DNA from: Sacculina carcini
Taxonomy: Eukaryota > Arthropoda > Thecostraca > Sacculinidae
Reading direction: 5' to 3'
DNA length: 64,000 bases
NCBI GenBank assembly: GCA_916048095.2
Contig: OU696573.1
Span: 6,735,806-6,799,805 of the forward strand
The notes beneath the pieces are model-generated. The model ran no database searches and was not told the origin of the DNA. It saw only the letters and a list, made by a program, of their open reading frames with translations. A program made the translations under genes and the position numbers. This document shows positions 20,753 through 31,110 of this stretch, one piece after another (the first letter of the stretch is position 1; each line of letters opens with the position of its first letter).

Positions 20753-23700
20753 ATGGCTGTATCGTTGAAATGCGAAGCGGCGGGGTGCTTGGAAGTAAAA
20801 CGAGCCGACGACTTGAGCACGTGCGTGTCTTTGATGAATCTACACCAAAAGAACGTCCATGAAGCGGTCGGTACACGGCAAAAAGCGCCCAAGATATGTC
20901 GCCCAACATTACAGCAAGACATCGAAGAAGAGGATTGGGTATCATTCACTCGCCGGTGGTCAATGTTTCTTCGCGGGACCGAAATATCATCTGACCAAGT
21001 CACCGCACAGCTGCTGGCGTGTTGTGAACCAGATATAGAGGCAGCTCTGGTCAGAGAAGATCCTGATATTGCTTACAGGTCCGCAGAAGAAATTTTGGCT
21101 GCCATGAAGCGCCTCACAGTTGTCAGCGTCGCGTTGAGCGCACGGAGAACAAAACTATTGCGGTCTACTCAGGCAGCAGGAGAACACGTTCGTCAATATG
21201 TAGCACGACTGCGGGGACTGGCCAACGTTTGTGAATGGACTAAAGTAGGGTCCTGTAGTCAGCCAAGATGTTCCGGAACTACTCATGTCAATTATACCGA
21301 GGACATTGTAAAAATGGTTTTATTGAACAGCCTTTTGGATGAGGAAATCAAGAAGGAGGTACTGGGAACAACAGCAGTCGGCAGTCTGTCATTAGATGAG
21401 ATCGTGGCGCTAATAGACAGCAAAGAAATTGCTGCCAGAGCGATGACAACGGACAGCTCCAAAATCGCCGTGAGCAGCTATAAAAAATCAGCGCGCAAGA
21501 GCGCTAGCAGGCATCTGAAGGACCAAGAAGAACCATCGGATGACGACAAGCTTAAAATAAAAATGCGATGCACCTGTGGAAAGCTGACACAGCGATACGG
21601 CAATGTCCGCGGCAAGTTGCGTGAATTTCAGACGTGTTTGGATTGTTGGAAGAATCAACACTCGCGCAATCGTGCCCATCATGTTGAAGCACTGTTTCAT
21701 CACGCTGCAGCATCAGAGCTTAATGGTAATAACACGCACCGGGTAACAACAGTCCACAGGGAACGCTTCAGTGGCAAAGGACATGAAAGCTCTCACATGG
21801 CGTCGCACAACGGGCAGAAAGAAGAGTTCATGCCGCATCCTACGTTGACAGTGAGCGTCAGCGTTGACAGAGAGGCGTACAGACGAGCAGAGTTTCGCAT
21901 TCCTCCACCACGGCAAGCAGAGCTGATAGCTGTGGCGGATTCTGGGGCTCAGACTTGTTTAATGGGCATCTCACAGCTTCGCAAGCTGGGTCTACAGCAG
22001 CGCCATGTTCATCGAGTACAGAAGCGCATCCTGGCAGCAAACGAAGAAGCGATACATATCATCGGTGTCGTATTCCTGAAATTGTCTGGTGCAGATTCAA
22101 GTGGTCGTTTGCACGAGGTGCGCGTCACAGTACATGTCACAGATGCCACTCAACACTTTTACCTGAGCAGGGCAGCGTTGACAAGCCTCGGAGTGATTGA
22201 ACACGACTTTCCCAAAATTGGAGCCAAATCGGGCGCATCAGCAAGCCAGAAAGTAACTAGTTCACGCGTTGAGTCCGGCGTGGCGCCTTGTGGGTGCCCA
22301 AAGCGATCTGCACCACCTCCACGGCCAGCGCATCTTCCGATAGCTCCATCTCTGCGTTCAGCTGATGCCATGAAGGACTGGTTACTGGCAATCTTCGCAT
22401 CGTCGACATTCAACACGTGTCCACACCAGCCTCTGCCGGCCATGACAGGACTCCCAATGGAGATTCAGGTTGATCCCGACGCACGGCCCGTGGTGACGAA
22501 ACGACCACCGAATGTTCCGGTCCACTGGCGCGAGGAGGTGTCGGAGCAGCTGGAGAGAGACGTAGCCCTCGGAGTTATAGAGCGAGTACCAGCAAACACG
22601 CCGGTGACATGGTTGCACAGCATGGTGCTAACTCCGAAGTCAGATGGCTCCCCTCGTCGAACAGTTGACCTTCAACCATTGAATCGGCACAGCCAGAGAG
22701 ACACGCACTACACAGTGCCTCCCGTCAGACAAGCGAGATCAGTCCCAACTATGTCCATCAAAACAGTGACGGACGCATGGAATGGATTTCATTCCATAGA
22801 GATACGGCCCGAGGACCGTCATTTGACAACGTTTTTAACCGAACAAGGTCGCTTCAGGTACAAACGCGCGCCCATGGGTTTTCTAGCGTCGCAAGACGCA
22901 TACACGCAACGTTACGATGCCATAATTGCCGACGTACCACGTAAGACCAAATGCGTGGACGACACGTTGATATGGGACTCCAGCATCACAGATCACTGGT
23001 GGCGAGTAATTGATTATCTTATCAACGTGGGACACAACGGAGTTTTACTGAATCCTGCCAAGTTCCAGTTTTCGTCCACAACAGTGAATTTTGCCGGTTT
23101 CGAAATCACCAGTCACGAGGTACGGCCGTTGCCAAAATACCTAGACGCAATCGCGAGCTTTCCGAGACCCGTGAACATAACCGATGTACGTGCCTGGTTC
23201 GGCCTCGTGAATCAGGTGTCTCAGTATGGGAGAACCACAAACATTATGGCTCCTTTCAAGCCTCTCCTCAGTCCGAAGGTTAACTTTTACTGGAATCCGC
23301 AGCTTGAGGACGCTTTTCAAAAATCAAAGCAGTCAATCATTGATGAGATACGGCACGGAGTGGAGATCTTCGATCCCAAAAAGTTGACGTGCCTGAATCC
23401 TGACTGGTCCCAGACTGGCGTGGGCTACTGGCTGCGCCAAAAGCACTGTTCATGCGATTCACAAGTGCCCGGGTGTTGGGTCGACGGGTGGAAAATCACG
23501 GCGGCTGGATCCCGGTTCTTGCGCGATGCAGAGAAACGCTATGCTCCGATCGAGGGCGAAGCTTTAGCCGTAGCGTGGGCACTTGAGGACACCAAGTTTT
23601 TCTCCATGGGGTGTCGTGATCTAGTAATCACTACAGATCACAAACCGCTCGTCAAAGTACTCGGTGATAGAGCTCTCGGCGACATATCCAACCCGCGCCT

Positions 23701-24949
23701 CTTTCGTCTCAAACAACGGACGCTAATGTGGCGTTATAAGATTGTACACGTACCAGGACGTACAATACCTGCCGCAGATGCTACTTCACGGAAGCCCAGC
23801 GCTCGCGATGGTGAGGATGACGACATCAGTGTCCTAGCTGTGGTACGTGTCCCAGCTGAGTGGTATGCAGGCGGTGATCTTGAGTCCGGTGTTGGTGCGG
23901 CAGCTCGATCTTCCACCGACTCGCTGGAGGCCGTCACATGGGCCAGGGTTAGAGAATGCACTGCATCGGACAAGGATCTACAGATGCTGATTAAACTCGT
24001 GGAGCGAGGGTTTCCGTCATCCCGTGACGCCGTGCCAGAAGATTTGCAGCCATTTTGGCAGTATCGTGACGATCTTTCCGTAGTTGACGACGTTCTTATG
24101 ATGAATAGCCGAATTGTCGTTCCCCACGCTTTAAGAAACGACATTTTATGTGCATTGCACTCCGCTCATCAAGGCACCAGCAGAATGAGCAGCCGAGCGC
24201 GCGACATCGTTTTCTGGCCAGGGCTCAGCAAAGATATTGAATTGACTAGGTCCAGATGTCGCACATGCTGGGCTATGGCACCTTCACAGTCCCGGTTGCC
24301 ACCTGTTCTACCGAATGTACCGACTCGACCGTTTCAACACATAGCGGCTGACTTTGCAGACGTACGTGGAACTGGATATCTAGTGGTCGTTGACAGGTTC
24401 AGCGGCTGGCCGCACCTTGTCATCAGCAAGTCAGGTGCGAAAGGTTTGATCAGCACTCTCGTTTCGTACTTCTCGTCGTTTGGAGTAGCCGAGGAAATAA
24501 GCACTGACGGCGGGCCGGAATTCACGGCGCAGGAGACAGAGTCGTTTCTGACCCGATGGGGCGTGAGACACCGCCTATCGTCTGCATACCACCCCCAGTC
24601 GAATGGACGAGCCGAAGCGACCGTCAAGTCCATGAAGCGCCTCTTAGCGTCTCATACAAACGCTCAGGGCGTCATGAATTCAGAGGCGGTCGCGGCCGGT
24701 CTACTCCAATATCGAAACACTCCGGATCCAGAGACGTGCATGTCACCGTCTCAGATAGTGTTCGGCAGGCAACTGAGAGACCTCCTGCCTGTCACTCCCG
24801 ACACACATGTATTCAACAACAGTTCAGTACATCCTGTGTGGCGGGACGCCTGGAGACGCCAAGAGTCGGCCCTTCGGCTACGTTTTCTGAGACAGATTGA
24901 TTCAATTAAACTGCCACATACGTCAATTGAAGCCCTTGACACCAGGTAA
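20753..24949 (+). CDS. gypsy gag-pol polyprotein, single long frame
   Basis: About 1,398 residues from ATG 20,753 without a stop, unusual for this decayed window. Order: gag (to about residue 300) with a CxC...CxxC cluster (RCTCGK, TCLDCWK) in place of a CCHC knuckle; protease with VADSGAQTC; RT with TVDLQPLNRHS, RAPMGF and KCVDDTLIWD (catalytic CVDD at 22,952-22,963); RNase H (ITTDHKPL, PAADATSRK); integrase HHCC (HSAHQG...CRTCWA) and DDE core (AADFADVRG, STDGGPEF, NGRAEATVKS). The CVDD box and split lysine-rich gag are shared with the 36.5-42.2 kb element. The frame ends by a one-base shift near 24,915-24,930, and the pol tail continues in another frame. Function: a full replication set. 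Confidence 0.92.
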   Translation: MAVSLKCEAAGCLEVKRADDLSTCVSLMNLHQKNVHEAVGTRQKAPKICRPTLQQDIEEEDWVSFTRRWSMFLRGTEISSDQVTAQLLACCEPDIEAALVREDPDIAYRSAEEILAAMKRLTVVSVALSARRTKLLRSTQAAGEHVRQYVARLRGLANVCEWTKVGSCSQPRCSGTTHVNYTEDIVKMVLLNSLLDEEIKKEVLGTTAVGSLSLDEIVALIDSKEIAARAMTTDSSKIAVSSYKKSARKSASRHLKDQEEPSDDDKLKIKMRCTCGKLTQRYGNVRGKLREFQTCLDCWKNQHSRNRAHHVEALFHHAAASELNGNNTHRVTTVHRERFSGKGHESSHMASHNGQKEEFMPHPTLTVSVSVDREAYRRAEFRIPPPRQAELIAVADSGAQTCLMGISQLRKLGLQQRHVHRVQKRILAANEEAIHIIGVVFLKLSGADSSGRLHEVRVTVHVTDATQHFYLSRAALTSLGVIEHDFPKIGAKSGASASQKVTSSRVESGVAPCGCPKRSAPPPRPAHLPIAPSLRSADAMKDWLLAIFASSTFNTCPHQPLPAMTGLPMEIQVDPDARPVVTKRPPNVPVHWREEVSEQLERDVALGVIERVPANTPVTWLHSMVLTPKSDGSPRRTVDLQPLNRHSQRDTHYTVPPVRQARSVPTMSIKTVTDAWNGFHSIEIRPEDRHLTTFLTEQGRFRYKRAPMGFLASQDAYTQRYDAIIADVPRKTKCVDDTLIWDSSITDHWWRVIDYLINVGHNGVLLNPAKFQFSSTTVNFAGFEITSHEVRPLPKYLDAIASFPRPVNITDVRAWFGLVNQVSQYGRTTNIMAPFKPLLSPKVNFYWNPQLEDAFQKSKQSIIDEIRHGVEIFDPKKLTCLNPDWSQTGVGYWLRQKHCSCDSQVPGCWVDGWKITAAGSRFLRDAEKRYAPIEGEALAVAWALEDTKFFSMGCRDLVITTDHKPLVKVLGDRALGDISNPRLFRLKQRTLMWRYKIVHVPGRTIPAADATSRKPSARDGEDDDISVLAVVRVPAEWYAGGDLESGVGAAARSSTDSLEAVTWARVRECTASDKDLQMLIKLVERGFPSSRDAVPEDLQPFWQYRDDLSVVDDVLMMNSRIVVPHALRNDILCALHSAHQGTSRMSSRARDIVFWPGLSKDIELTRSRCRTCWAMAPSQSRLPPVLPNVPTRPFQHIAADFADVRGTGYLVVVDRFSGWPHLVISKSGAKGLISTLVSYFSSFGVAEEISTDGGPEFTAQETESFLTRWGVRHRLSSAYHPQSNGRAEATVKSMKRLLASHTNAQGVMNSEAVAAGLLQYRNTPDPETCMSPSQIVFGRQLRDLLPVTPDTHVFNNSSVHPVWRDAWRRQESALRLRFLRQIDSIKLPHTSIEALDTR

Positions 24950-25367
24950 CAGAGTACTGATGCAGAACCAGACCGGCGCCCACGAAAAACGTTGGGACAG
25001 AACAGGCGTCATCGTCGAAGGAAAGCCGTACGACCAGTACCTAGTCAAGGTGGACGGATCGGGTCGACTGTCATTGCGCAATAGACGGTTTCTCCGACAC
25101 ATCAAAGGATTTGACGCCCATCCATCGACTCCAACGACACGATCCAAGGCAGCACCGTCAATGCCGCCGCCGCCATCGTCGTCACCTCCGTCGCTGCCAC
25201 CGTCGCCACCAGCGTCTCATCCGCCGGCACCGTCTTCAGCGTCGTCACCACCGTCTCCTCCGCCGGCGCCGTCTACACCACCGTCATCGCCGCCGTCGAC
25301 ACCGGCGGCACATGGAGGTACCAAACCGCTACCGCCGCACTCAACATCCCCGGCAAAGCACAGTAAG
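24897..25367 (+). pseudogene. gypsy pol C-terminal domain, shifted frame
   Basis: Continuation of the preceding pol in a new frame. It has the integrase C-terminal SH3-like domain (MQNQTGAHEKRWDRTGVIVEG, YLVKVDGSGRLSLRNRRFLR), matched closely by the 36.5 kb element. A 60-residue Pro/Ser-rich stretch coded by CC(G/A)-TC(G/A/T) triplets follows at 25,150-25,310. It ends abruptly at about 25,367, where LINE copy 2 begins. Confidence 0.8.
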
Positions 25368-25892
25368 TCCTACATTCAGTAAGCATATTATAACCAGGAA
25401 GAGTGTATAATTTCGTGATCATTGCATCCAATCTTGACTCCATTAAGCCTATGACATCAAGATCTAGACCAATGGTAGATATAATATTGTCACAGAATGT
25501 TTGGAAGTTTTTTGGTATACTACGCAGAGCCGTTGCGAGGAATTATGGGGCCCCCCGAAGGCAACACTTGGGGCCCCATTGTGAATATTGAATGCATTTA
25601 TTAGATATAATCACATAATACGTGAAGCAAAGGGGCCCCTCAACATTCGGGGGCCCCCCGGCTGGGGGGTACGGGGGGCGGTTGCTACGGCTCTGATACT
25701 ACGTATATTCATACTACATATTGTGAAACAGTTTGCCCGTCTAATTGGAAAATCGTACGCAGATAAATATTTTGAGTCTGGTATATTAATTGTGTCTGTG
25801 TAATTTGTGTCGACGTCGAAATCATCATTGAAAATGACAGTTTCGCTGACAGTGTCAGAATTGCTAGTCACTTCAGTGTTTTCTGTATCCAT
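25368..25892 (-). pseudogene. LINE copy 2: ORF2 start with MITE
   Basis: Nearly identical to 18,568-19,101. It has the ORF2 start, SMNIRS motif, MITE and the first endonuclease residues, then stops at about 25,367 against gypsy sequence, so the rest of the endonuclease and the whole RT are missing. LINEs normally lose 5' ends, so a missing 3' end implies a later rearrangement. Confidence 0.85.
25517..25703. mobile_element. hAT-type MITE (copy 2)
   Basis: Same MITE at the same position in LINE copy 2: element 25,525-25,695 (171 bp), ATACTACG at 25,517-25,524 and 25,696-25,703. The size difference comes from the C-run (6 C here, 17 C in copy 1). Confidence 0.92.
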
Positions 25893-25964
25893 GTTTTAAT
25901 GCTATATATATATATATATATATAAACTTGCTAGATAAGTTACACTAGAGAAAGTGATACAGTC

Positions 25965-26857
25965 TTACTTATTACGAATGCGAAGTTGGGTCCTCTTGGT
26001 CACCTGTTGACTCGTACGTTCATTGATGCTTGTATTATTATTTTCCGCTGGAACAGTTTGACTTGACTCTGTTTCGGCCGCAGGTTTTTGTCTGATGTCT
26101 TGGTTAGCTTGTGCTGTCGCCTTTGAAGTTGTCGTTAGATTCGGTGTCTGTTGAACTATTTCTTTGACGATGAGTCTCGTACCACGAAAAAAGGCGATTT
26201 TGCCCTCCTCCTTTGCTTGTTTTAGGAGAGGCATTTTTTTAGCTTTCTCCTCCTGAGAGGCAGCACATAGGTCATCACTTAGGAATATACCGGTACCTTT
26301 TATTTTTTTTTCGTTTCTCATTGTTGCCTCACGATCTGAGTAATTATTAAATGTTGCAACAACACTTCTCGGCTTCGTGCCAACTCTGCTGCCGATTCTG
26401 TAGGCTCTTTCTACATTACAATTGCTCAGCTGCATTTCTCAGTGAGGAAGCTTTTCACAGATGTAATCGTCTGCTCCCAGTTTTCATGGCCATCTTCTTT
26501 TAGTCCCGTGATGCGTACGTTCATTCTCCGACTGTGGTCTTCAGCTTTATTAGCTCTCGTTTCGAGACCTTCCACTTTGGCAGTAAGGTTGTTCAATAGC
26601 TCTTGCTGCCTTCCCTCTCTGTTTTTCAGTACACGAATTTCCGATTTTTGCTCAGATATTTCATCTTGGGAGAACTCCAAGCTTCTTCGATAATCCGCGA
26701 CGGTATCCTCTAGAGATTTTATTCTTGAGTTCAGCTGTTTTGCCATGGCTTCCATTGCAGTCAGGTAAGCCGATTCCTGCGTTTTCAGCAGCATTTGAAT
26801 AGTTCCATTATCCATATCGCCTTGTACACGCACTGGTTTGAACACAATCCGAGTCAA
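25965..26857 (-). pseudogene. LINE copy 2 ORF1
   Basis: Same coiled-coil/RRM/C-terminal ORF1 as 19,286-20,121, with the same ten-base frame overlap (26,426-26,435). It reaches further 5' than copy 1 and includes a plausible start (MTRIVFKPVRVQGDMDNG) at 26,855-26,857. Only a few residues differ between copies (E/V, L/I, V/A), so divergence is very low. Confidence 0.82.
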
Positions 26858-27428
26858 AAGTCAAAGGGTCACACAACACTTCACACGTATGTACACCACC
26901 ACAGCTACAAACCAAGTGTGCATCTGTGAGTGTATGTGTATGTCTGTCTTCTGTGTGTCTGTGTGTGTGTGTGTTTTTTTGTATGTGAGTGTGTGTCCTT
27001 TTTTTTGTATGCGAGCGTGTGTGTGTGTACATGTGTGTATGTGAGTGTGTGTGTGCATGTATGTGTGTGTGTGTGTGTATGTGCGGTCGATCCGCTGCTG
27101 CAAAATTATGTAAACTACAGTTCGCAGAAATGATACGGTGGCATTCTCGCAAGGAAGCTTCTAGCAATCGCTCACCTGAATGACGCAGTGTATAGAAGGA
27201 AGGTGAAAAACAAACAATTATATACAAATCAATGTCAATTACAATTACAATATTGCGAAGCTACACACACACTTTAAATACGCTTCTGGAACACGCATAT
27301 ACACGACTATGTCATAGTCGACTATGTTACAGTTGAATGTCTGCTCGACACTTCTCTGCGACAGTGTCATCGCATCATTTCTGCTAATTATACTTGATAA
27401 ATTTCGCAAGAGTGACCTCACATGGACG
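26858..27428. other. LINE 5' flank, GT-rich stretch and diverged repeat
   Basis: 26,920-27,083 is degenerate TGTGTG. 27,084-27,330 is a diverged copy of 30,645-30,855 (shared CGCTGCTGCAAAATTATG, GTTCGCAGAAAT, GGTGAAAAACAAACA, CGCTTCTGGAACACGCA), so it is a dispersed repeat. CATAGTCGACTATG at 27,313-27,326 is a perfect palindrome. No gene is seen. Confidence 0.6.
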
Positions 27429-27528
<100 letters not shown>

Positions 27529-27575
27529 TCAGCAGAATGCAAGCGTCAAATATCCCCGTTTCTTTCATCCCATTA

Positions 27576-27581
27576 TGTGTG

Positions 27582-27634
<53 letters not shown>
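27576..27634. repeat. (TG)n microsatellite
   Basis: About 29 TG units with one C interruption, forming an inverted pair with the (CA)n at 27,429-27,527. Another GT tract lies at 27,770-27,838. Confidence 0.9.
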
Positions 27635-27635
<1 letters not shown>

Positions 27636-27786
27636 TGTGTGGTCACTTGCGAACTTTCTCGCAGGGACGTTTCGAGCAACATGCAACTGAATGACATAAT
27701 ATGTATAGAATCAATGTGAAAAAAACACATACATTTTTTTATTTACAAATACAATAACTGAGTTGTATGAGAGTGTGTGTGTGTGA

Positions 27787-27817
<31 letters not shown>

Positions 27818-27843
27818 CGAGTGTGTGTGTGTGCTGTGTGTGT

Positions 27844-28797
27844 CTTCAGCTGACCAAGACTGTCAGCGAAATTAAGGTCCAGCTGCAACGGATGACCAGC
27901 CCGAAGCCTCCGCTGCTGCCAACTCCGCCACTGATGTCAACTCCACCAGTGATGTCAATTCCGCCACTGATGCCGACTCCGCCACTGATGCCTTTTCAAC
28001 ATCCGCGCTCATACGCGCAGGCAGTGCCTATTCAACATCCGCGTTCGTTCGCTCAGGCAGTGACACGCGAGATTATCGTGCACTCCCATGATAAGGCTCC
28101 AGTCGACAAAAAACGAGTCTCTGAGGCCCTCAAGTCTGTGCCCATCGTCAAGATGAAGACAACAAAGCGTGGTGCAATCGAAGTGAGTCTCCCTGACTCA
28201 AAAGCAGCCGACAATGCTATGCTGGTGATGAAGACTGACAGCCAGCTGAAAGCTTCCTGCCGTGGCAAGATCGTGCCCAAACTCACGATAACATCAGTCA
28301 GTTTTGACATCGAAGATACTGAAATTCGCGACGCTGTGTGCCGAAAAAACGCTGAAGTCAAAGCGGCCATCAAGCATGCATCTGACATCAAGGTGCTTTT
28401 TTCGAAAACGTCTGCTGGCCACTGCAAAACAGTTGTTGCCGCCGTTTCTCCTGCCATCCGTGACATCGTGATGAAGTCCGGATACTTGTACCTGGGTGAC
28501 CGACGGTGCGTGGTGCACGACCGCTACTGGGTCACTCGCTGTGCCAAGTGCCAGCGCCACGGCCACACGGCTGACAAGTGCCAGGCCCGCGAGAACACTT
28601 GTGGCTGGTGTGCAGGCAAACACGCCACAAAGTCGTGTCGCTTGAACGATGTGCGCAAATGCGCCAACTGTGTGCGAGCTGGCCGTGGCATCGCCAGCCA
28701 CTCGTCATTCGACCCTGCATGCCCCTGTCTCATCTCGGCGAGGACTCATGTCTTCAATCGCACCCAGACCAGCGATGACAGCCGTTCGGGAAACTGA
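27844..28797 (+). CDS. LINE ORF1: gag-like protein with CCHC knuckles
   Basis: Open frame to TGA 28,795-28,797. The first in-frame ATG is 27,892. The frame is open further left only because it runs into GT repeat. Order: Pro/Met/Thr repeats (residues 1-45 from the ATG), a middle RRM-like region (IEVSLPDSKAADNAMLVM), then three cysteine knuckles (CAKCQRHGHTADKC, CGWCAGKHATKSC, CANCVRAGRG). Such gag-like ORF1s bind element RNA in Jockey/I/CR1-group LINEs. ORF2 starts two bases after the stop (TGA-AT-ATG). The N-terminus is probably lost at the GT repeat junction. The knuckle part is repeated at 60,520-60,786. Confidence 0.85.
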   Translation, partial: LQLTKTVSEIKVQLQRMTSPKPPLLPTPPLMSTPPVMSIPPLMPTPPLMPFQHPRSYAQAVPIQHPRSFAQAVTREIIVHSHDKAPVDKKRVSEALKSVPIVKMKTTKRGAIEVSLPDSKAADNAMLVMKTDSQLKASCRGKIVPKLTITSVSFDIEDTEIRDAVCRKNAEVKAAIKHASDIKVLFSKTSAGHCKTVVAAVSPAIRDIVMKSGYLYLGDRRCVVHDRYWVTRCAKCQRHGHTADKCQARENTCGWCAGKHATKSCRLNDVRKCANCVRAGRGIASHSSFDPACPCLISARTHVFNRTQTSDDSRSGN

Positions 28798-28799
28798 AT

Positions 28800-30090
28800 A
28801 TGTCTAATGATCAGCCAGATCTACCAGTCTCGTCCACATCCAGCGACAACGAGTCTACATCTCATCTTCACTCTCGTCGTTCTGCTGATAACTCATCATC
28901 CGCTGATAAGTGTCTTTTTTCTCTCTCTGATTCTTCTCCGGTGATTTCTCGTTCTAAGTCTTATAATGAAATTGGCTTATTAAAATGTGCTTTATATAAT
29001 TTCAGGTCTATTAGGTCAAAAGTTTCACTTTTTGCGTCCATTCTTCTTATGTATGATATTTTTCTGGTTATAGAATCGTGGCTATCTGTTGCTGAAATAT
29101 CCTCTTTTGACAGCTCTCTTCCTGCTGGCTACTCAGCTTTTCATAATTGTCGCCCTATGAATGTCTCTAATTCAACTAAATGTTCTGGTGGTGGTGTTTC
29201 TTTTGTCTATAATTCAAATATTATTAAGGCCCATCTTTGTAGTGTAGATATAACTATCAAGTCATTTGAGTATATTTGCTGTAAGGTTTTAGGTAAAATT
29301 GCTTTTCCTGTATGTATTATCAACATTTACCGTCTTAATTCTGTTTCTTCCTAAATTTTTCTTGATGAATTTTCTTCTCTTCTAGACAAACTTCTTCCAA
29401 TTTTCTCTTCTAGAATAGTGATTTGTGGTGACTTCAACCTTTGGGTTGATGCGCCCCATCTCAAGTCTTGTTCTTCTATGTTTTTACAATTAATTGACTC
29501 ATTTGGCCTTTGTAATCATATCTGCTGTCCTACTCATGTTCACGGTCACACACTTGATCTTCTCCTTTCTTTTTCTGATTCTTCTGTTCTGATTAAAGAT
29601 CTCACTGTTTCTCCTATTGATTCCTCCATATCTGACCATTCATTAATATAATTTTCTGCTTTCCTCCCTATCACTTGCAAATCTCCTAAAATTATTAGTT
29701 TCTCGGATTATCGTAATGCTGACTTAGATTCTCTTTATATCAATATGCACTTGTGTTTTGCTACTGAATGTTTCGTTGATATACCGCCTGCTTCTCTCTT
29801 AGGGTATTTCAACACATCCCTTGATTCTCTTAAGTCCAACTTTATTCCTGTTAAAGTCTTCAGCTCCACTAATACTCGCTGTCCTTGGTTTAACTCTGAT
29901 ATTAAAAACTCTAAAATCTCCCTTCTACCTCTATACGCTCAATCAAATCTATATCTCTTTTCAAAAAACATACCAAAAAATTATTTATCACTAAGTCTTA
30001 TTACTGTCTTAATAATATTGTATATATTAGTACTGAATATAAGGTCTGATTGTTTCCTAATTCTGTCTTCTATGTGTATGTGCTTCATGC
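28800..30090 (+). pseudogene. LINE ORF2 with RT deleted
   Basis: Plus-strand endonuclease in three pieces: 28,800-29,354 (LKCALYNFRSIRSK, IESWLS, GGGVSFVYNS), 29,355-29,651 (VICGDFNLWVDAPH, GHTLDLLLS, SISDHS; the catalytic His is present) and 29,745-29,930 (CPWFNSDIKNSKISL). The TAA at 29,352-29,354 and 29,649-29,651 are lesions. At about 29,930 the sequence jumps straight to the last ~30 codons of ORF2. Compared with the copy at 60.8 kb this removes about 1.8 kb including the whole RT. It cannot move itself. Confidence 0.85.
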
Positions 30091-30640
30091 GTGTGTTTTC
30101 CGTTCTTGTGTATGTATGTTTCTCCATTGTATGCTGTCTATGTGTTGTTCTGTTGAGCTCTGTTATCTGTGTTTGTGTGTCTGTTGAGTTGTGTTCTCTG
30201 TCTATGTGTTTCAGTGTATGTCATTGTATGTCTGTTATGTTGTGTTTTCTGGTTTGTATTTGTGTGTCTATTGTGTTGTGATTTGTCAATCTGAGTGTAT
30301 GTCGTTGTATGCCTGCTGTGTTGTCTTAATGTGTTGTATTTTGTGTTGTATTCTGTGCTGTATGTCTGCTGTGCTATCTTATTCAATATGTGTGTGCGTG
30401 TGTATTTTTGTGTTTTTGAGTACGTAAGCGTGAGTGTGTCTGTGTTTGTGCGTATATGTACTTGTCTGTTTTGTGTGTGTGTATGTAGGTGAGTGTGTGT
30501 GTATGTAGGTGAGTGTGTGTGTTCGTGATTGTGTATGTGTATGGCTCTTGTGCTTGAGTGTGTGTGTGTGTGTGTGAGCGCTTTTGAGACCCTCGGGTGA
30601 AAAGCGCGATATAAATGTCTTAATGTAATGTAATGTAATG
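30091..30640 (+). repeat. LINE 3' UTR with (TAATG)n end
   Basis: Follows the ORF2 end, identical for the first ~90 bases to 63,840-63,928. It then becomes TGTGT/TGTCTGTTG-rich low-complexity sequence, and ends with a small stem (GAGCGCTTTT...AAAAGCGCGATATAAATG) and TAATGTAATGTAATG at about 30,625-30,640, the element's terminal repeat. Confidence 0.7.
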
Positions 30641-30862
30641 TGTGCGATCGCTCCGCTGCTGCAAAATTATGCAACTGCAGTTCGCAGAAATTATGCGGTG
30701 ACATTACCGAGGGAAGTTTCTAGCAGTGTATAGAATGAAGGTGAAAAACAAACACTGATAGAAAAATCAATGTTAATTACAATTAAAATATTGGTAAGCT
30801 ACACATGCACACTCGAAAAACGCTTCTGGAACACGCACATACACGATGATGTAATTAATTAA
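30641..30862. other. diverged dispersed repeat
   Basis: Second copy of the repeat at 27,084-27,330, truncated by the Penelope-like element at about 30,860. No coding signal. Confidence 0.55.
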
Positions 30863-31009
30863 ATTGCATGTAATTGTCGATTGTTAGTTATATATTATTT
30901 ACTTAAAAGTGGGTCAAAATCATATACGCGTGTCTTAATGTTTATATTCATTTATATCTACTAAATATGTTGTGTTCTTGGCTCGTCTTTTTTATGTATT
31001 TTATAAAAC

Positions 31010-31048
31010 AGTACTTGATAAAGCCTTGTTGAGGCGAAACGTCGTACT
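31010..31048 (+). ncRNA. hammerhead-ribozyme-like core, left pLTR
   Basis: AGTAC and GTACT form stem I around TTGATAA, a GCC/GGC stem II with a seven-base loop, GAAA, and ACGTC as a minimal stem III plus cleavage triplet. The canonical CUGANGA has U for C3 and A for G8, a compensating pair. One unpaired A precedes stem II. Minimal-stem-III hammerheads are known from Penelope elements. Confidence 0.6.
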
Positions 31049-31110
31049 AATACATAAATAATTGTGCCCGATGAAGTATACTTTTTTCATCATATAACAT
31101 TACCGGGTGC

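Noticed and set aside
27844..30640. Host gene with zinc knuckles
   Set aside because: ORF1 is followed two bases later by a LINE endonuclease, and the knuckle region recurs at 60.5 kb with the same partner, so it is a retrotransposon ORF1.
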